From Cellulophaga sp. L1A9 (lineage in GTDB: Bacteria > Bacteroidota > Bacteroidia > Flavobacteriales > Flavobacteriaceae), in the NCBI RefSeq assembly GCF_009797025.1, contig NZ_CP047027.1, positions 558,001-622,000 of the forward strand: DNA of 64,000 nucleotides, written 5' to 3'. Under the pieces are notes generated by a model that saw only the letters and a program-made list of their open reading frames with translations, had not been told where the DNA came from and ran no database searches. The translations under genes were made by a program, and so were the position numbers. Each line of letters opens with the position of its first letter. The stretch's first letter is position 1. Positions 47,489 to 56,294 of this stretch are shown piece after piece.

Positions 47489-50161
47489 CTATGGCAACAT
47501 CCATATTTCGGTCGCTCCTTTATCACTTTCACGCCCATCAACCCTTACCGCAGTAACCTTGAATGTCATTTGTCCAAACTGTTTAAGGTTGAGAGCTTTA
47601 TAAACATATTCCGTATCCACCACTTTCGTGGCTACCAACTCATAGGCTGATGCGTTACCCACAGCACGATAAATGCTGTACGATGCAGCATCTGCACTTG
47701 CGCTCCATGAGAGATTAATCTCTTCTTCAGCAGTGTTGGTATTTATTTTCAGCAGCGAAGGTTCAGTTACAGGAACGTATTTAGGAATTGCGTTAATCAC
47801 ATAGGTCTCACCCTTTTTAGTCTGAATACTTACATGGTCAATACCTTTAGGAATTAATTTAACTTTCTGTCCTTTGGATGTTTTAATACTTGCCTTAGCA
47901 ACATTAGGATATCGCAACTCTAGGTTTCCGCCCGATTTGGATAATATTTCAAGCTTGTCAGCATGACCATTAGACCACTTTGCTGAGACCTCAAAATTAC
48001 CACGTGCTAGCATGCCGCTGTAACTGCCCTCTGACCAAGCCTCAGGTAACGCTGTCAACGGTGCCACTACGTAATCCTGACTCTGCACAAGCATCTCGGC
48101 AACTCCAGCTGTTGCACCATAATTGGCATCCGCTTGGAACAATGGATCACCTCGATGGTCGTTGAACAAATTGTGCAAGTAGTTTTCACTTAATAATTCT
48201 TTATAATAGGAATAGGCCTCTTCCCCATCATGCACTCGTGCCCACATAGCTATACGTTCGGCACGCGCCCATCCAATATTGGTTTTATGGTCACGTTTAA
48301 GTAAACTGACTCTGGCAGCATCGAGCCATGCAGGGGTTTTATCATTAATCAATTGTCCAGGGTATAATCCTAACAACATTGAAGCGTGGCGATGATTGGG
48401 ATCACCGATGTCGTCGAAGTACTGTTCCTGACGAAACTCTTTAATTTGTCCCGATTTGCCAACCTGTATTGGATCCAATAAAGGAAGCTGTGATTCAAAT
48501 GTTGACAATCGGTTGTCTGAGCGCCCCAAAATCTCAGCTCCTTTTATTGTGTTGTGATGATTTTCATAAAACATCTGCTGATCAAAAGTAGTCCCTAGAG
48601 TGTCTCGGAGTTTTTGTTCTGGGCTTGATGAAGGTTTGGCCAACAAATCCCCATCGACATTCGTTACGAATCTAGAAACAAAATTGGCTTGATTGTAAAT
48701 TACTGGATAAACTTTATCCGCTAGCAGCGACTCATCACGTATGAAATCATAGTAATCCCAAAATAGAAGTCCAATCCAAGAACCTGTACCAAAGCCAGCA
48801 ACAGGTGACTTACCAGGAACATCATATGGGCTACTCCAGAAAGGACCGGACCAACCATTGTCACCATTCGGGTCGAGTTGAGAACTGTTATACTCTTTAA
48901 TGTACTGCGTAGCATATAAACGTTGTCTGGGCTCAAATGTGTTGAAATAGTCAACGTAAGAATCGAACAGTTCGGACAAATTGGTAGTAAATACTGGCGC
49001 GTAAGCCATCTCTAAGTTAGTATCATGCAAATATTGGGATGACCATGGTGGTTTTTCATAAACATTCCAAATCCCTTGAAGATGTGGTGGAAGCGTTCCT
49101 TTCCTGGAAGAACAAATTAACATATAACGGCCATATTGAAACGCAAGTTCCTCTAGGTAATTACTAAAGACACCATTGGGATACTCATCTACCAACTCAT
49201 TTGTAGGGATAGTTGGTTCAATAGCTCCAAGATTGAAATTAACGCGATTATAAAGTGCTTTATAATCTACTTGATGACTTGCCAACAATTCTTCATAGGT
49301 TCTAGCTAAAGCATCTTCGATATAGCCAGTTACTTTTGCGTGGGGATTGGGGAAGCCTTCCAATTTTTTGGTTGGATTCTCGGTCAAAAATACTTGAGAA
49401 TCTAGACGATAGTTGGTTCCAACTGCTATCAGAATTACTGCGCTATCAGCATCCGAAACGTTGATTGTTCCATTTTTTGTTGCCTTCATCGAGCCTCCAT
49501 TAGGAATAACCTTAAACTGACCTTCAAACTTTATTTTATAATAATTCATAACTCCTGAAAGGGTGATGATATCTCCCACTGCCGATACATAACCTGATTT
49601 TCCTTCTCCCAAGAAGGGAATCGTAGGGCGCAGAGTAAATGATAATTTACTTTTCTTCGATGCATTCAATCGGATTACCATAACCTTATCAGGATAACTA
49701 GTGAAGTACTCTCTGGAATACTTTACACCATCCTGCTCATATTCCAAAAATGAAACACCCTTATTTAAGTTTAACTCGTGTTTGTAATTGCTGGTGTTGT
49801 CGTGGTCAAAATCAATATAAACCTCCGCAAAGTTGTTCAGGCCTCTACGCTTAAGTCCACGATCTTCTCCCCAGTCATACAAACTGTTCTCTGTAATTTG
49901 GATTCGCTCTGTTTCCGTACCACCAAAAACGTTAACACCCATATATCCATTTCCCATTGGAATAGAACGATTAATCCAACCCGTATCACTATTCAGAGCA
50001 GGCTCGTTGTACCAGAGTCTTAATGCTTTTTCGGGTGCATCCAATCTAGTGTCGGTTTCTATGATAGTACTTTTACATCCTGTGAAAATCACACAACATA
50101 TCAGTATTACTAGTGCTTTTATATTTACCATCTTTGTTGTTATCAAAACTGTTTTATCCAA
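47489..50161 (-). CDS. GH95-like glycosidase with C-terminal FnIII-like domain, lipoprotein
   Basis: This protein is 890 residues. The start may instead be the Met at 50131, which places the signal (MVNIKALVILICCVIFTGC) at the N terminus. GH95 layout: SIPMGNGYMGVNVFGG, QGIWNVYEKPPWSSQYLHDTNLEMAY, SPEQ (Glu kept) and FQADANYGATAGVAEML (Asp kept). The Asn pair region reads LHDTN where fucosidases read H-x-N-x-N, and QADANYG replaces QIDGNFG, so this is a divergent subgroup that may use another substrate such as L-galactose or a sulfated fucose. A ~90-residue FnIII-like domain (INLSWSASADAASYSIYRAVG) ends the protein. It lies 82 bases before GH29 and 91 after the atypical GH29. Confidence 0.87.
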   Translation of the reverse strand: MDKTVLITTKMVNIKALVILICCVIFTGCKSTIIETDTRLDAPEKALRLWYNEPALNSDTGWINRSIPMGNGYMGVNVFGGTETERIQITENSLYDWGEDRGLKRRGLNNFAEVYIDFDHDNTSNYKHELNLNKGVSFLEYEQDGVKYSREYFTSYPDKVMVIRLNASKKSKLSFTLRPTIPFLGEGKSGYVSAVGDIITLSGVMNYYKIKFEGQFKVIPNGGSMKATKNGTINVSDADSAVILIAVGTNYRLDSQVFLTENPTKKLEGFPNPHAKVTGYIEDALARTYEELLASHQVDYKALYNRVNFNLGAIEPTIPTNELVDEYPNGVFSNYLEELAFQYGRYMLICSSRKGTLPPHLQGIWNVYEKPPWSSQYLHDTNLEMAYAPVFTTNLSELFDSYVDYFNTFEPRQRLYATQYIKEYNSSQLDPNGDNGWSGPFWSSPYDVPGKSPVAGFGTGSWIGLLFWDYYDFIRDESLLADKVYPVIYNQANFVSRFVTNVDGDLLAKPSSSPEQKLRDTLGTTFDQQMFYENHHNTIKGAEILGRSDNRLSTFESQLPLLDPIQVGKSGQIKEFRQEQYFDDIGDPNHRHASMLLGLYPGQLINDKTPAWLDAARVSLLKRDHKTNIGWARAERIAMWARVHDGEEAYSYYKELLSENYLHNLFNDHRGDPLFQADANYGATAGVAEMLVQSQDYVVAPLTALPEAWSEGSYSGMLARGNFEVSAKWSNGHADKLEILSKSGGNLELRYPNVAKASIKTSKGQKVKLIPKGIDHVSIQTKKGETYVINAIPKYVPVTEPSLLKINTNTAEEEINLSWSASADAASYSIYRAVGNASAYELVATKVVDTEYVYKALNLKQFGQMTFKVTAVRVDGRESDKGATEIWMLP

Positions 50162-50252
50162 TTGATAGCCTATATTATATTTTTATTGTAAGAATTCAAC
50201 TTCTTATTTCACCTCTATTCAGGCTTATTTGTCGGCGCCAATATCACTGCTT

Positions 50253-52046
50253 TTAAATTAAGTGATTGACCTGTAAATCCAAACTTATTTCAAGAGTTAA
50301 TGTATATATACCAGACGAGTCTATATTTACTGAACTTAATACGGCTTGTAATTCCATTTCCTTTGGCATAGTAATCGTTTGCGCCCATTTCTGTTCTATT
50401 AATTTTTTCTCTATTGATTGCCCTGCCAAATTCGCTTGTAGTTTGCCATCCATTTTCCAATCCTCGTTTTCACCCACGATATAGACAGCTATCACATCAT
50501 AACTACCAGGTTCATACATTTTGAAATCCCAACTCAAAGCCTGTCCTTTGGTTTGGCAGCCTGATACGGTGAGTCCTCTCCCTGACATGATTCCCTCTCC
50601 AGCCTTCTTATACATTTGATAATCCCATAGTCCTATATAATTATCCGGCTGATTTGGTCGTCTGTTTGGAACTGTAAACATCTTCATATCTATAGCTTTG
50701 GTTGGCTTGCCTGCTACGTATTCCAAATCATGCTTATTGGCATTGTATGCGTCCATCATTACCCTGTCATCAGTAAGTTGCAGGTAATTATCGCCTATAA
50801 TCGCGTCCCCAGCTACAACCAGTTTAATTACAGAAACATTCTTATCAGGCTGATTTTTAGGTATGTTTAGAGTCATGATATTTTGACCAGAAAAGGCATC
50901 AAATTTTGATGTAAATTCAATTGATTCACCAGTAGGTAAAAGCGTAGCATTTACTATTGTATTTTTCAATCCAAATAGTTTAAATTCTCCATTTTTTGGC
51001 CAATCAATTATATTTAGATAAAGGCTGGTATTAACATTTTCTTTTCGTTGAGTCATCGACCCCCAACTAATTTGATATGGGTAAGGGCCTGGTTTGGTTT
51101 CGTATATTGCTTCCCCATTTATTTTCAGCCAATCTCCGATTTCCTTTAATCGTTCTTCCATGTTTTTGGTAATAACACCCTGTTGGTCTGGACCGACATT
51201 TAATAATAAATTCCCTCCATTTCCCGCAGCATTAATAAGTCTGTATAGAAGGTCTTTGGTTGACCTTAACACTGCATCTTCAGATTCGTAATGCCATGAA
51301 CCATCTGTCGTTATTGTTACAGCAGATTCCCAATGTGCTCCAAGATTAAAATCTGCAGCCATATTATCGTTCATGGTCAAATAGTCAACATACTTCTGTG
51401 CATCATCATCTCCCAATCTACTATTGGAAAGTGTTCCATTAGAATGAAGCATATCAACCATATCTTCCTGACGTAACACTGGTTTTTGATCTGAATCTCT
51501 GAATCTACGAGAAGCATCAAACCAGATTATTAGGGGTTGATAGTTTTGGCAAAACTCCTCTATCACATTATGCAAGTAATCCACATAAGGTCTAATCTCT
51601 CCCCCTACAACTGGTTCGTTGTATAAGGGATTCCCTGGATCTGCAATTGCATAATAAGCTCCCATTCTAAGCCCTTCAGCTTTACAAGACTCTGATAATT
51701 CCTTTAAGTAATTTTGTTTAAATGGTGTTAGGTCAGTCACATCTCTATTAGATACTTTAGAGTCCCACATAATGACATAGGACGACTGGTGCGTGGTTGG
51801 AACAGTGTATTTCATTCCAGCCTGTTTGGCAATACGTAACCATTCATCGGTATTCAAGTTACTCGGGTTAAATTGGTTTTTATCACTACGAATATCGAAG
51901 TGGATAAACATTCCAAATTTTGCCTCTTTATACCAGCTAAGTGTACTATCAGCTTTTGTCATTGGCGATTGGGCATAGCTAAAAGCTATACTACATAGCA
52001 AAAGAATTGAGGTAATATGAATTGTAATTCGTATTCTTTTATCCAT
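50253..52046 (-). CDS. Atypical GH29-type protein with altered substrate-binding motif, secreted
   Basis: This protein is 597 residues with a signal peptide ending FSYAQS. FGMFIHFDIRSDKN, GAYYAIADPGNP, LIIWFDASRRF (nucleophile Asp position kept), GGNLLLNVGPDQQGVI and NGEAIYETKPGP identify GH29. The C-terminal two-domain layout matches the 34.6-36.5 kb gene. However, the near-universal KHHDGF motif, whose two His hold the fucose, is replaced: TTHQSSYVIMWDSK. The protein may bind a modified or different sugar, act as a lectin-like partner, or have lost activity. The rest of the frame is clean, so it is not a decaying gene. Confidence 0.88.
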   Translation of the reverse strand: MDKRIRITIHITSILLLCSIAFSYAQSPMTKADSTLSWYKEAKFGMFIHFDIRSDKNQFNPSNLNTDEWLRIAKQAGMKYTVPTTHQSSYVIMWDSKVSNRDVTDLTPFKQNYLKELSESCKAEGLRMGAYYAIADPGNPLYNEPVVGGEIRPYVDYLHNVIEEFCQNYQPLIIWFDASRRFRDSDQKPVLRQEDMVDMLHSNGTLSNSRLGDDDAQKYVDYLTMNDNMAADFNLGAHWESAVTITTDGSWHYESEDAVLRSTKDLLYRLINAAGNGGNLLLNVGPDQQGVITKNMEERLKEIGDWLKINGEAIYETKPGPYPYQISWGSMTQRKENVNTSLYLNIIDWPKNGEFKLFGLKNTIVNATLLPTGESIEFTSKFDAFSGQNIMTLNIPKNQPDKNVSVIKLVVAGDAIIGDNYLQLTDDRVMMDAYNANKHDLEYVAGKPTKAIDMKMFTVPNRRPNQPDNYIGLWDYQMYKKAGEGIMSGRGLTVSGCQTKGQALSWDFKMYEPGSYDVIAVYIVGENEDWKMDGKLQANLAGQSIEKKLIEQKWAQTITMPKEMELQAVLSSVNIDSSGIYTLTLEISLDLQVNHLI

Positions 52047-52098
52047 AATTTATATTATTTATCTGGAAATTATACCATCTTTTAATGATGTATATGTT

Positions 52099-54507
52099 TT
52101 ACCAATTTATTTCTAATGACTGACCCGCCTCAAGGGCAACTTCTCTTACCTGATCTTTATATTTTATAGTGGTTTTACCACCCTTTTTAGCCCATATTTT
52201 AGTTTTTACCAACTGGCCCTTTTTCCACTCCATTGAAACTTCAAAGCTTCCCCGAGCACATAATCCATTTACAAAACCATCATCCCAAACATCAGGTAAG
52301 GCAGGTAACAAATGAATGTTTCCTTCATGTGACTGCATTAACATTTCTACCACTCCAGCTGCGCCTCCAAAATTTCCATCAATTTGAAAAGGAGGATGAG
52401 CATCTAATAAATTTGGATATGTTCCACCTCCTTTGCTATAATTGGTATATAATCCTGATGGTTCAACATAATGCAGTAAGGTGCGGTACATTTTATAAGC
52501 ATGATTTCCTTCTTGCAATCTTGCCCAAAGATTGATTCTCCAACCTTTTGACCACCCTGTAGATTCATCCCCTTTAATTTCAAGTGATCTTTTACTAGCG
52601 GCAGCTAATTCAGGAGTCAGCTCAGGTGTAATATGATTTCCTGGATACAAACCAAACAAATGCGATTGGTGTCTGTGCTCTGGATCGGAATCTTCCCAAT
52701 CATAATACCATTCTTGCAAATTTCCTTTGTTTCCAATTTGATAGGAATGAATTTTCAACAATGCTTGTTCCAGTTTTGATCTGAATTCGGCATCTATATC
52801 CAATACTTTTGAGGCTTCAATTAGTTGTAAGAAACTCTCTCGAATCATGGCTAAATCAGCTGTTCCTCCATACAGTGTATGTCCCTTATATCCGTTGTTG
52901 GTTACATAGGTGTTCTCTGGCGATGTAGATGGCGAAGTAATCAGATTTCCATTTTTATCTTCTACCATCCAGTTTAAACAAAATTCAGCCGAACCTTTCA
53001 TTAAAGGATAAGCTTTGTTTTTTAGAAATTCTTTGTCTTGTGTAAACTGGTAATGTTCCCAAAGATGGGTTACCAACCAAGTTCCGCTCATGTTCCAGTT
53101 TGCCCACTGCGGACTCCCTTTCCCAAAGTCACCGACTGGATTGCTCATAGCCCAAATATCGGAAGTATGACAAGCTGTCCATCCTTCATTAACACCATAA
53201 AAGGTTTTAGCGGTAACCGCACCTGTCTTAGAAAGATTTTCAATATAGGTGAGCAATGGCATATGCAATTCTGAAAGATTAGCAGTTTCTGCCATCCAGT
53301 AGTTTTCCTCTAGATTAATGTTCATGGTATAATTGCTACACCATGGTGGTTGAATATAAGGATTCCAAATTCCCTGAAGCGTAGTAGGAACGCCCTTAGT
53401 ACGTGAACTAGAAATCAATAAATAACGACCATACTGAAAATACAATACTTCTAAATTTTTATCCTCAGCGCCATGATAGTATCTTTTTAAGCGTTCATCG
53501 GTTGGTAAGTTCGGTGCACTTGTTTTTCCTAAATTCAATTCTAACCGGCTAAAAAAATGCTGATAATCTACAAGATGCTGCGTTTTGATTTCTTCAAAAT
53601 CCTTTTTAAATGCTAAAGAAAGTTGTTCTTCTGCAATTGCTTTATTATCCAAGCCCTCTTTTGCAGGATCTTTATCGAAACCATTAAAACTAGTAGCAAT
53701 GGAAAGATAAAGCGTAGCTTCTGTAGCTCCTCTTACAGTCAAAGTACTATCTGTATAAGTTAACTTTCCGTCTTTATTTTTAATTTTTAAATAAGAAGAA
53801 AAACGAGTACCGCGATTCTCATCGAAACGTACAGGGTCTTTTATATAATCTTGAATATTATGGGCAACATAATACGGGGCGTACCCATCTACTTTCAATG
53901 AATTGTTTTCAACTTGTGTTTTGTATTTAAGTAAACTGTTAAAATTAACGCTAAAGTTGAGCGATGCTTTTTTATTCGCTGTAAGCTTCACTACCATAAT
54001 TTGATCGGGGTTTGATGTAATGTACTCACGTGAAAAATTTACATCATCTACCTGATAGGTTACTTTTGAAATAGCTTTACTAATATCCAATTCTCGGTAA
54101 TAATTTTGGACTTTGCCTTTATGTTCAAAATTGATAAATAAAGTTCCTAATGGCGCATACGATTCCGTATATTTCCCTTGGATATTTCTATTTAATTCAT
54201 CTGCCAATTTGTAATCTTCATTTGCCAATGCCTCTCTAACCTGCGGGATAAAATTATAAGCCTCAGGATTCATATTTGGATCTACCGGTTCACCTGACCA
54301 AAGTGTGGCATCGTTTAAATAAATTTGATCCGTTGCAACACCACCAAAAACTGAAGCCCCCATTTTTCCATTTCCAAGTACAAGGCTTTCCTCAAAATAT
54401 GTTGCTGGTTTATCAAACCAAAGTTTTGTCTTGGATTGTGCTGTAGTCATTTGTACAAGCCCCAATAAGAGAACTAAAATAAAAAAGATGTCTTTTTGCT
54501 TCTTCAT
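52099..54507 (-). CDS. GH95 family alpha-L-fucosidase, secreted
   Basis: This protein is 802 residues with a signal peptide ending QMTTAQS. It is the most canonical GH95 of the three: ESLVLGNGKMGASVFGG, QGIWNPYIQPPWCSNYTMNINLEENYW (both Asn of the N-x-N pair kept, preceding His replaced by Thr), SPEN (Glu) and HPPFQIDGNFGGAAGVVEML (Asp). GH95 enzymes release terminal alpha-L-fucose by inversion. It overlaps nothing but ends 52 bases before the atypical GH29 gene and begins 1 base after the GH29-like remnant. The clean motifs suggest that this copy carries the main alpha-1,2-fucosidase activity. Confidence 0.93.
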   Translation of the reverse strand: MKKQKDIFFILVLLLGLVQMTTAQSKTKLWFDKPATYFEESLVLGNGKMGASVFGGVATDQIYLNDATLWSGEPVDPNMNPEAYNFIPQVREALANEDYKLADELNRNIQGKYTESYAPLGTLFINFEHKGKVQNYYRELDISKAISKVTYQVDDVNFSREYITSNPDQIMVVKLTANKKASLNFSVNFNSLLKYKTQVENNSLKVDGYAPYYVAHNIQDYIKDPVRFDENRGTRFSSYLKIKNKDGKLTYTDSTLTVRGATEATLYLSIATSFNGFDKDPAKEGLDNKAIAEEQLSLAFKKDFEEIKTQHLVDYQHFFSRLELNLGKTSAPNLPTDERLKRYYHGAEDKNLEVLYFQYGRYLLISSSRTKGVPTTLQGIWNPYIQPPWCSNYTMNINLEENYWMAETANLSELHMPLLTYIENLSKTGAVTAKTFYGVNEGWTACHTSDIWAMSNPVGDFGKGSPQWANWNMSGTWLVTHLWEHYQFTQDKEFLKNKAYPLMKGSAEFCLNWMVEDKNGNLITSPSTSPENTYVTNNGYKGHTLYGGTADLAMIRESFLQLIEASKVLDIDAEFRSKLEQALLKIHSYQIGNKGNLQEWYYDWEDSDPEHRHQSHLFGLYPGNHITPELTPELAAASKRSLEIKGDESTGWSKGWRINLWARLQEGNHAYKMYRTLLHYVEPSGLYTNYSKGGGTYPNLLDAHPPFQIDGNFGGAAGVVEMLMQSHEGNIHLLPALPDVWDDGFVNGLCARGSFEVSMEWKKGQLVKTKIWAKKGGKTTIKYKDQVREVALEAGQSLEINW

Positions 54508-54508
54508 T

Positions 54509-54739
54509 TTAATATTCTTTTACAGCTTTACGTACTTGTTCCATAATAGCAATACACTCTGGATTAAAAAATGGAAGCTCAGTAGTCACATCAGGGGTCA
54601 TTGCCAGATTGATGGTATTAGGCATATTTGCTCCATCAGCGTTTTTAAATATCTCTATGTATTTGGCTGCAGAAAACATAGGTTTTTGCGTAAACACGCC
54701 ATTTCCGTTTTTGCTTGACCTACTATCTCGTATTGTCAT
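54509..54739 (-). pseudogene. 3' remnant of a GH29-like gene
   Basis: The 76-codon frame ends NGVFTQKPMFSAAKYIEIF and continues NADGANMPNTINLAMTPDVTTELPFFNPECIAIMEQVRKAVKEY. This is nearly the same as the C terminus of the 541-residue protein at 59.9-61.5 kb (NGVFTQKPKFSADKYIEIF...NPECIAIMKEVRKAVKGY), and the DNA is also very similar over about 200 bases. There is no signal peptide and the first ~20 residues match nothing, so it is a leftover of a duplicated gene whose 5' end was replaced by the sulfatase region. It lies 1 base after GH95 and 8 bases from the next sulfatase gene, so it is still transcribed with them. A functional small protein is unlikely. Confidence 0.8.
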
Positions 54740-54747
54740 AATTAATT

Positions 54748-56280
54748 TTATTTATTCCTAAGAGATGGAGCTGGTACACCACTTATAAAATTATTGAAAG
54801 CATCAGTGATGTCAACAGGGTCATCCATTTGCTTTTGCAATTGCCCATATTGTTTAAAAAGTTCTTTAAGCAATTTTATAGGCTTGGGTTCGCTCTCTGC
54901 AAGATCATGTTGTTCAAGTGGATCGTTGATTATGTCATATAGACGAACTTTATTGGCCGCAGGGTAAACAATCATTTTATAGTTATCTGTACGGATCATG
55001 CGTTGTGAACCAAAGTATGCACCATAAATTCCATTGTAGACGCTGCTATCAGTTTCACCTGTTGCTAAAGGCAATAGACTATTAAAATCAATTTGTTCAG
55101 GTTTTTTAATCTCTGCCAAATCTAATGTAGTGGCCATAATATCTTGCAAATACACTGGAGCATCAACAATTTTACCAGGTTCAAGACCAGCACCTTTCAT
55201 TATCAATGGTACACGCATACTGCAATCGTACATATTTTGCTTGCCCATAAATCCATGTTCACCAACTGCCAGACCATGATCGGCCGTAAAAAAAACATAG
55301 GTGTTATCCGCTTTTCCTGTAGCTTCGAGGGCATCCATTATACGACCAATTTGCTCATCCATGTGGGTAATAATGGCATAATATTCTTGTCTATTCACCT
55401 TAACTGAATACTCTGTTCTTGGAAATGGTGCCAGTTTTTCGTCACGAAGGGTACGTCCTGAACCTGCATATTCGTTATAAGGATACTCTGGGAGGAAATT
55501 TTCAGGAACCTCAATTTCATCAATAGGATACATATCCACAAAACGTTTGGGCGACTGGCGAGGATCATGAGGTGCATTAAATGCCAGATACATAAAAAAG
55601 GGATTTTCGCTTTCCTTCGCTTGGTGTAAAAAATCTATGGCATCATCGCCAAGTACTTCGCTCCAATGTTTATCGCCTTCCCAAAAACCTCCCATATTTT
55701 TATCGTAGGGTGACCATATATCTGCTTTTCCCTCTTCAAAATCACGTTCGTAACGTTGTTTACTTTGCTTTGGCATTCCACCCCGCACATTAGTGGTGTG
55801 GTCAAAAATTTTGGCTGCATCAGTATTGATATGCCATTTACCTGTCATGTAAGTTTCGTAACCAGCTTGTTTTAAGTATTCTGGCCAATAAGCCTCCGGT
55901 GTTTTTTCCGCAATGGTGTAGTCCTGTTGAATTCTTGGAGCGTTAGGATCGGAATGGTTAGAACCTTTACCAGAATATGCGGCCGCTTTCCAAAGAAAAC
56001 TGCCTGTAATGAGCATCGCCCTACTAGCAACACAAACTGCAGGGGCAAAGGAACCCATGTTATAAGTTTGTGAAAATCGCACGCCCTGCTTTGCCAATCG
56101 GTCAAGGTTCGGTGTTTTAACCGGACTAGACTCTATTGCTCCTATTGTATTATAGGTTTGGTCGTCGGCGAATATAAAAAGTATGTTGGGCTTTTCTTGC
56201 TGAGACTTTTCTGATTGAGCAAAAGCAACAATGCAAAACAAACTTAAAGCTAGAAATAATTTAAATTTTATCATTTTCAT
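54748..56280 (-). CDS. S1-family sulfatase with CxAxR maturation motif, secreted
   Basis: This protein is 510 residues with a signal peptide ending IVAFAQS. FADDQTYNT forms the metal site and CVASR (Cys83) the formylglycine motif, a C-x-A-x-R type. MTGKWHIN replaces GKWHLG, and the later metal segment reads FTADHGLAVGEHGFMGKQNMYD (His in place of Asn, common in several S1 subfamilies). Its KLAPFPRTEYSVKVNRQEYYA segment and overall length fit a subfamily separate from the CxPxR members. It follows the next sulfatase by 14 bases. This makes at least four distinct sulfatase types in the locus, suggesting different sulfate positions. Confidence 0.91.
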   Translation of the reverse strand: MKMIKFKLFLALSLFCIVAFAQSEKSQQEKPNILFIFADDQTYNTIGAIESSPVKTPNLDRLAKQGVRFSQTYNMGSFAPAVCVASRAMLITGSFLWKAAAYSGKGSNHSDPNAPRIQQDYTIAEKTPEAYWPEYLKQAGYETYMTGKWHINTDAAKIFDHTTNVRGGMPKQSKQRYERDFEEGKADIWSPYDKNMGGFWEGDKHWSEVLGDDAIDFLHQAKESENPFFMYLAFNAPHDPRQSPKRFVDMYPIDEIEVPENFLPEYPYNEYAGSGRTLRDEKLAPFPRTEYSVKVNRQEYYAIITHMDEQIGRIMDALEATGKADNTYVFFTADHGLAVGEHGFMGKQNMYDCSMRVPLIMKGAGLEPGKIVDAPVYLQDIMATTLDLAEIKKPEQIDFNSLLPLATGETDSSVYNGIYGAYFGSQRMIRTDNYKMIVYPAANKVRLYDIINDPLEQHDLAESEPKPIKLLKELFKQYGQLQKQMDDPVDITDAFNNFISGVPAPSLRNK

Positions 56281-56294
56281 ATGTATTTAAAGTC

